Source: Glandiceps talaboti
Taxonomy: Eukaryota > Hemichordata > Enteropneusta > Spengelidae
Assembly (NCBI RefSeq): GCF_964340395.1
Contig: NC_135558.1
Coordinates: forward strand, 19,805,371 to 19,866,370
DNA: 61,000 bases
Direction of reading: 5' to 3'
Position numbers and translations under genes: made by a program. Numbering within the stretch: the stretch's first letter is position 1; each line of letters opens with the position of its first letter. Positions 58,673 to 61,000 of this stretch are shown here, in pieces. A model generated the notes under the pieces. It saw nothing but the letters and a program-made list of their open reading frames with translations. It ran no database searches and was not told the DNA's origin.

Positions 58673-60767
58673 CGTTCTGTCTCTCTTCATCTCTAGCTAT
58701 GTCTCTGTCTCTATCAATCTTTATGTCAATATGTCTGTCTCTGTCTCTGTCTCAGTCTCTGTCTGTCCATACTTTGTTGTGTGTGTGTCTCTCTCAGGCA
58801 ATATACAAAATTTAGTTAATTGCGTTTACAACTTTTATCATTAGATAATAATAATGATTAATAACAAGTATGAACAGAATATAGGTGGTATACGACTTTA
58901 TGTCATATATCATATTATTCTTTATATTCAGTGTTTGACGTTTGAAACGTAATTAATTAGTTTTATGCTTTACCTGACACGACAATCAAAACTTACATTA
59001 AATACCTTTGAAAATCTTACATGAAGTTCCTTGAGAATACTTGTCAGCAACCGCATATCTTGTCTATCACTAACATCCGTGTCTCCAGGGCAAAAATATG
59101 TGTTTAAGTGACATATTTGTTAGAATCAATTCAACTACTGCCTATCACTATGCAGTTTTATAACTGCAACAGATTCTGATGTTATTTTCTAAATTGAATC
59201 AAAGCTGCATGGACTACATACCTACATTACGCTATCCCTGTGAGCAATGTCTGTCAATCATAACTGATTACATACACTCCTAAAGGAAGTTTTTGTAGAC
59301 AGACCCCCCAGCAATCTGTTAACTCTGTCTTCGATACTAAAATCTTTTTATTTATGATATATACAATCGCTTTAAAGAGATACCATCTTTAATTCGAATT
59401 CTGTGTCTGGTTGGGGAGGTGATTGTATTTTTTCTTCATACTGAACTACCAATTCTACTCGTATTCTCCATACCGAAGCGGCATATATATTCCTATCTAG
59501 TGACTTTCCAAAACATCAATCGCCACTAAGAGAGAACGTAAAATACTTCAGATAACATATGTTTGGTACTCTTAACAATTCCGAATGAAAAGAGTACTTA
59601 TGCTATCTGAATATGGTAACAAATTGTATAAAATATACTTGTATTGGTGTATACTTTCTGAGTCATCGCAGGGCAATAAGGGACTTTTAGCATATGGAAG
59701 AGCAGACGCTACATTCGAGAGAAAAATAATGATAATAATAACAATATTTTTAAAACTGTTCATGTAACTTAAAGAGTTATCTTATATGTTTCAGGTTGGT
59801 GATAACCTTCCAGGTCATGCTATATACAGGTCATCATGGATTTGTGACAACAAAGGGTAGGCTTTATATTTGCTAGAATATCCCTACGTAATGTTGGCTA
59901 TATGAACCGTACATTTGCAAATTAAATCAAATCAAATTAAATTAAATTGACTTATATTAAATTAATACATTATGGCTGACTTCGACTGGAAGTCAGCCAT
60001 AATGTATTAATTTGTAATATATATTTAATGTATTTAATGTAATGTAATATATGCATTTAATGTATTTATTTAGCCTGATTTGGGATAGCCCTTTTTCAAT
60101 TGCATTGTTTTATCATGTGAAGCGCATTGAGATTTTTATGCAATTATAGAATGCGCTATATAAGAAATAAAATATCATTTTTATTCAATGATTTGGATAA
60201 CAAAGACTCAGTGTGATACTTTATTATTTGAGTCAACAACGAATGCCAAAGAACGTGGTTATTAATTCAACAGTGACTGTAGTGAAAGCCAGTTAGGTAG
60301 AAATTCGTTGCCTGGCACTACAACGAATACTTAAACTGCTACATGCTATCAAGTGGTTGGACAAATACCTTAGCTTACTAACATTGCTAAGTCTTATCAC
60401 CTGACTCAACATAAATCTTATCAACATTACTACATCTTTTCGTCCGACAAGACTAAAACTTTTACATTTACATTTAAATCCATCGCCATGCCAGGAAAAG
60501 TATATATTGTTACAGACTAGTGTATATGTTTTGACAACGACCTTCATACATACATACATACATACATACATACATACATTCATACATACATACATACATA
60601 CATACATACATACATACATTCATACATACATACATACATACATACATACATACATACATACATACATACTTACTTACTTACTTACATACACACATCATTT
60701 CTATTTCAGAACGCTGGAACCCCATGGAATTAATAGATTATTTGCATCATTCCTAATACATTTCTAA
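55588..60767 (+). CDS. tentative small or partial gene, three exons
   Basis: Exon 1 55588-55614 encodes MDDAGTSEQ and ends in CAG|gtatgg. Exon 2 59795-59856 follows TGTTTCAG and reads VGDNLPGHAIYRSSWICDNK, ending in GG|gtaggc. Exon 3 from 60710 gives a TLEPHGINRLFASFLIHF end with TAA at 60765-60767. Phases agree. Another acceptor near 60793 opens a different short end (HCFGVRFFYCGARYFF), so exon 3 is uncertain and the gene may run past the window. Intron 1 is over 4 kb and holds nothing recognised except a CTGT repeat. No family recognised. The TATA box at 55528 is the main support. Confidence 0.3.
55615..58600. other. large gene-poor stretch
   Basis: No exon, repeat array or RNA gene supported. 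If the tentative gene at 55588 is real, this is its first intron. Overlapping short - strand frames around 57050-57430 lack any family feature. Confidence 0.4.
58618..58670. repeat. (CTGT)n microsatellite
   Basis: Short CTGT array followed by a looser CT/GT-rich stretch to about 58795. Confidence 0.95.
59959..60013. repeat. perfect hairpin, 25-nt arms, 5-nt loop
   Basis: Arms 59959-59983 and 59989-60013 (core ATTATGGCTGACTTC and its reverse complement) around GACTG. The AT-rich outer part continues loosely on both sides. No U tract follows, so it is not a terminator. It may be a small inverted-repeat element or structured RNA. Confidence 0.8.
60105..60185 (+). mobile_element. SINE-like 3' tail
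   Basis: GAAGCGCATTGAGATTTTTA, then GAATGCGCTATATAAG and an A-rich end. This resembles the common 3' end of animal SINE/LINE families and is the opposite orientation of the piece at 15432. Confidence 0.45.
60546..60690. repeat. (CATA)n microsatellite ending in CTTA units
   Basis: Lies just before the tentative exon 3 acceptor at 60709. The same CATA-to-CTTA ending is seen at 22345. Confidence 0.95.
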
Positions 60768-61000
60768 CTAGTAAGCTTATTCTATCTTTCAGGCATTGTT
60801 TCGGGGTTCGATTCTTTTACTGTGGTGCGCGTTATTTTTTTAGATCTGTTCCCCGTTAAAGAATTTTCATTTGAAACGTCAGAATTGAATTTATTTATCA
60901 GGACTGTTTCACTCATTATTTTTGTATTCCTACACACATGCCAGTTACAAGAAAAATGTATTTATATTGCTTCATCACTCTATTCTTTTTTCTTTTATGT

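Overview
This is animal genomic DNA: AT-rich, spliceosomal genes with short exons and GT-AG introns, very dense simple-sequence repeats and no prokaryotic features. Gene content (paraoxonase family, an HPGD-like dehydrogenase, an ectoine-synthase-like double cupin) and repeat style suggest a marine invertebrate, either an invertebrate deuterostome or a lophotrochozoan. The species cannot be fixed from sequence alone.

The core is a tandem array of serum paraoxonase/lactonase (PON) genes on the + strand. Five copies (A 1638-7974, B 9205-16641, C 24909-32245, D 34126-40822, E 41165-46929) share one nine-exon structure with identical intron phases. I rebuilt them exon by exon; A, C, D and E are open (360, 363, 364 and 367 aa). 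B has an apparent 8-nt deletion in its last exon that frameshifts the C-terminus. A sixth copy, F (50827-52511), keeps only exons 7-9 and looks like a pseudogene. B and C are a recent segmental duplication including introns and flanks (about 8.74-17.47 kb and 24.51-32.64 kb).

Two unrelated genes lie on the - strand within the array. An intact seven-exon HPGD-like short-chain dehydrogenase (23046-17840) sits between B and C. An ectoine-synthase-like bicupin with one frameshift (49132-48391) sits between E and F. A duplicated small terminal exon of an unknown gene (279-381 and 778-880) lies at the left edge. A weak TATA-driven gene model starts at 55588 near the right edge.

The most unusual feature is a family of short elements ending in (TA)n tracts, at 0.4-1.4 kb and 47.1-47.6 kb. 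Each carries what reads as a minimal type I hammerhead ribozyme: CTGATGA, stem II, GAA, a 3-bp stem III and a matching stem I. Two copies at 47.4 kb face each other in a near-perfect palindrome. The elements bracket the five full-length PON genes. Other mobile DNA includes a TTAA-flanked foldback element in gene A, two inverted-repeat elements in gene E and SINE-like fragments. Much of the remaining intergenic and intronic space is microsatellite.
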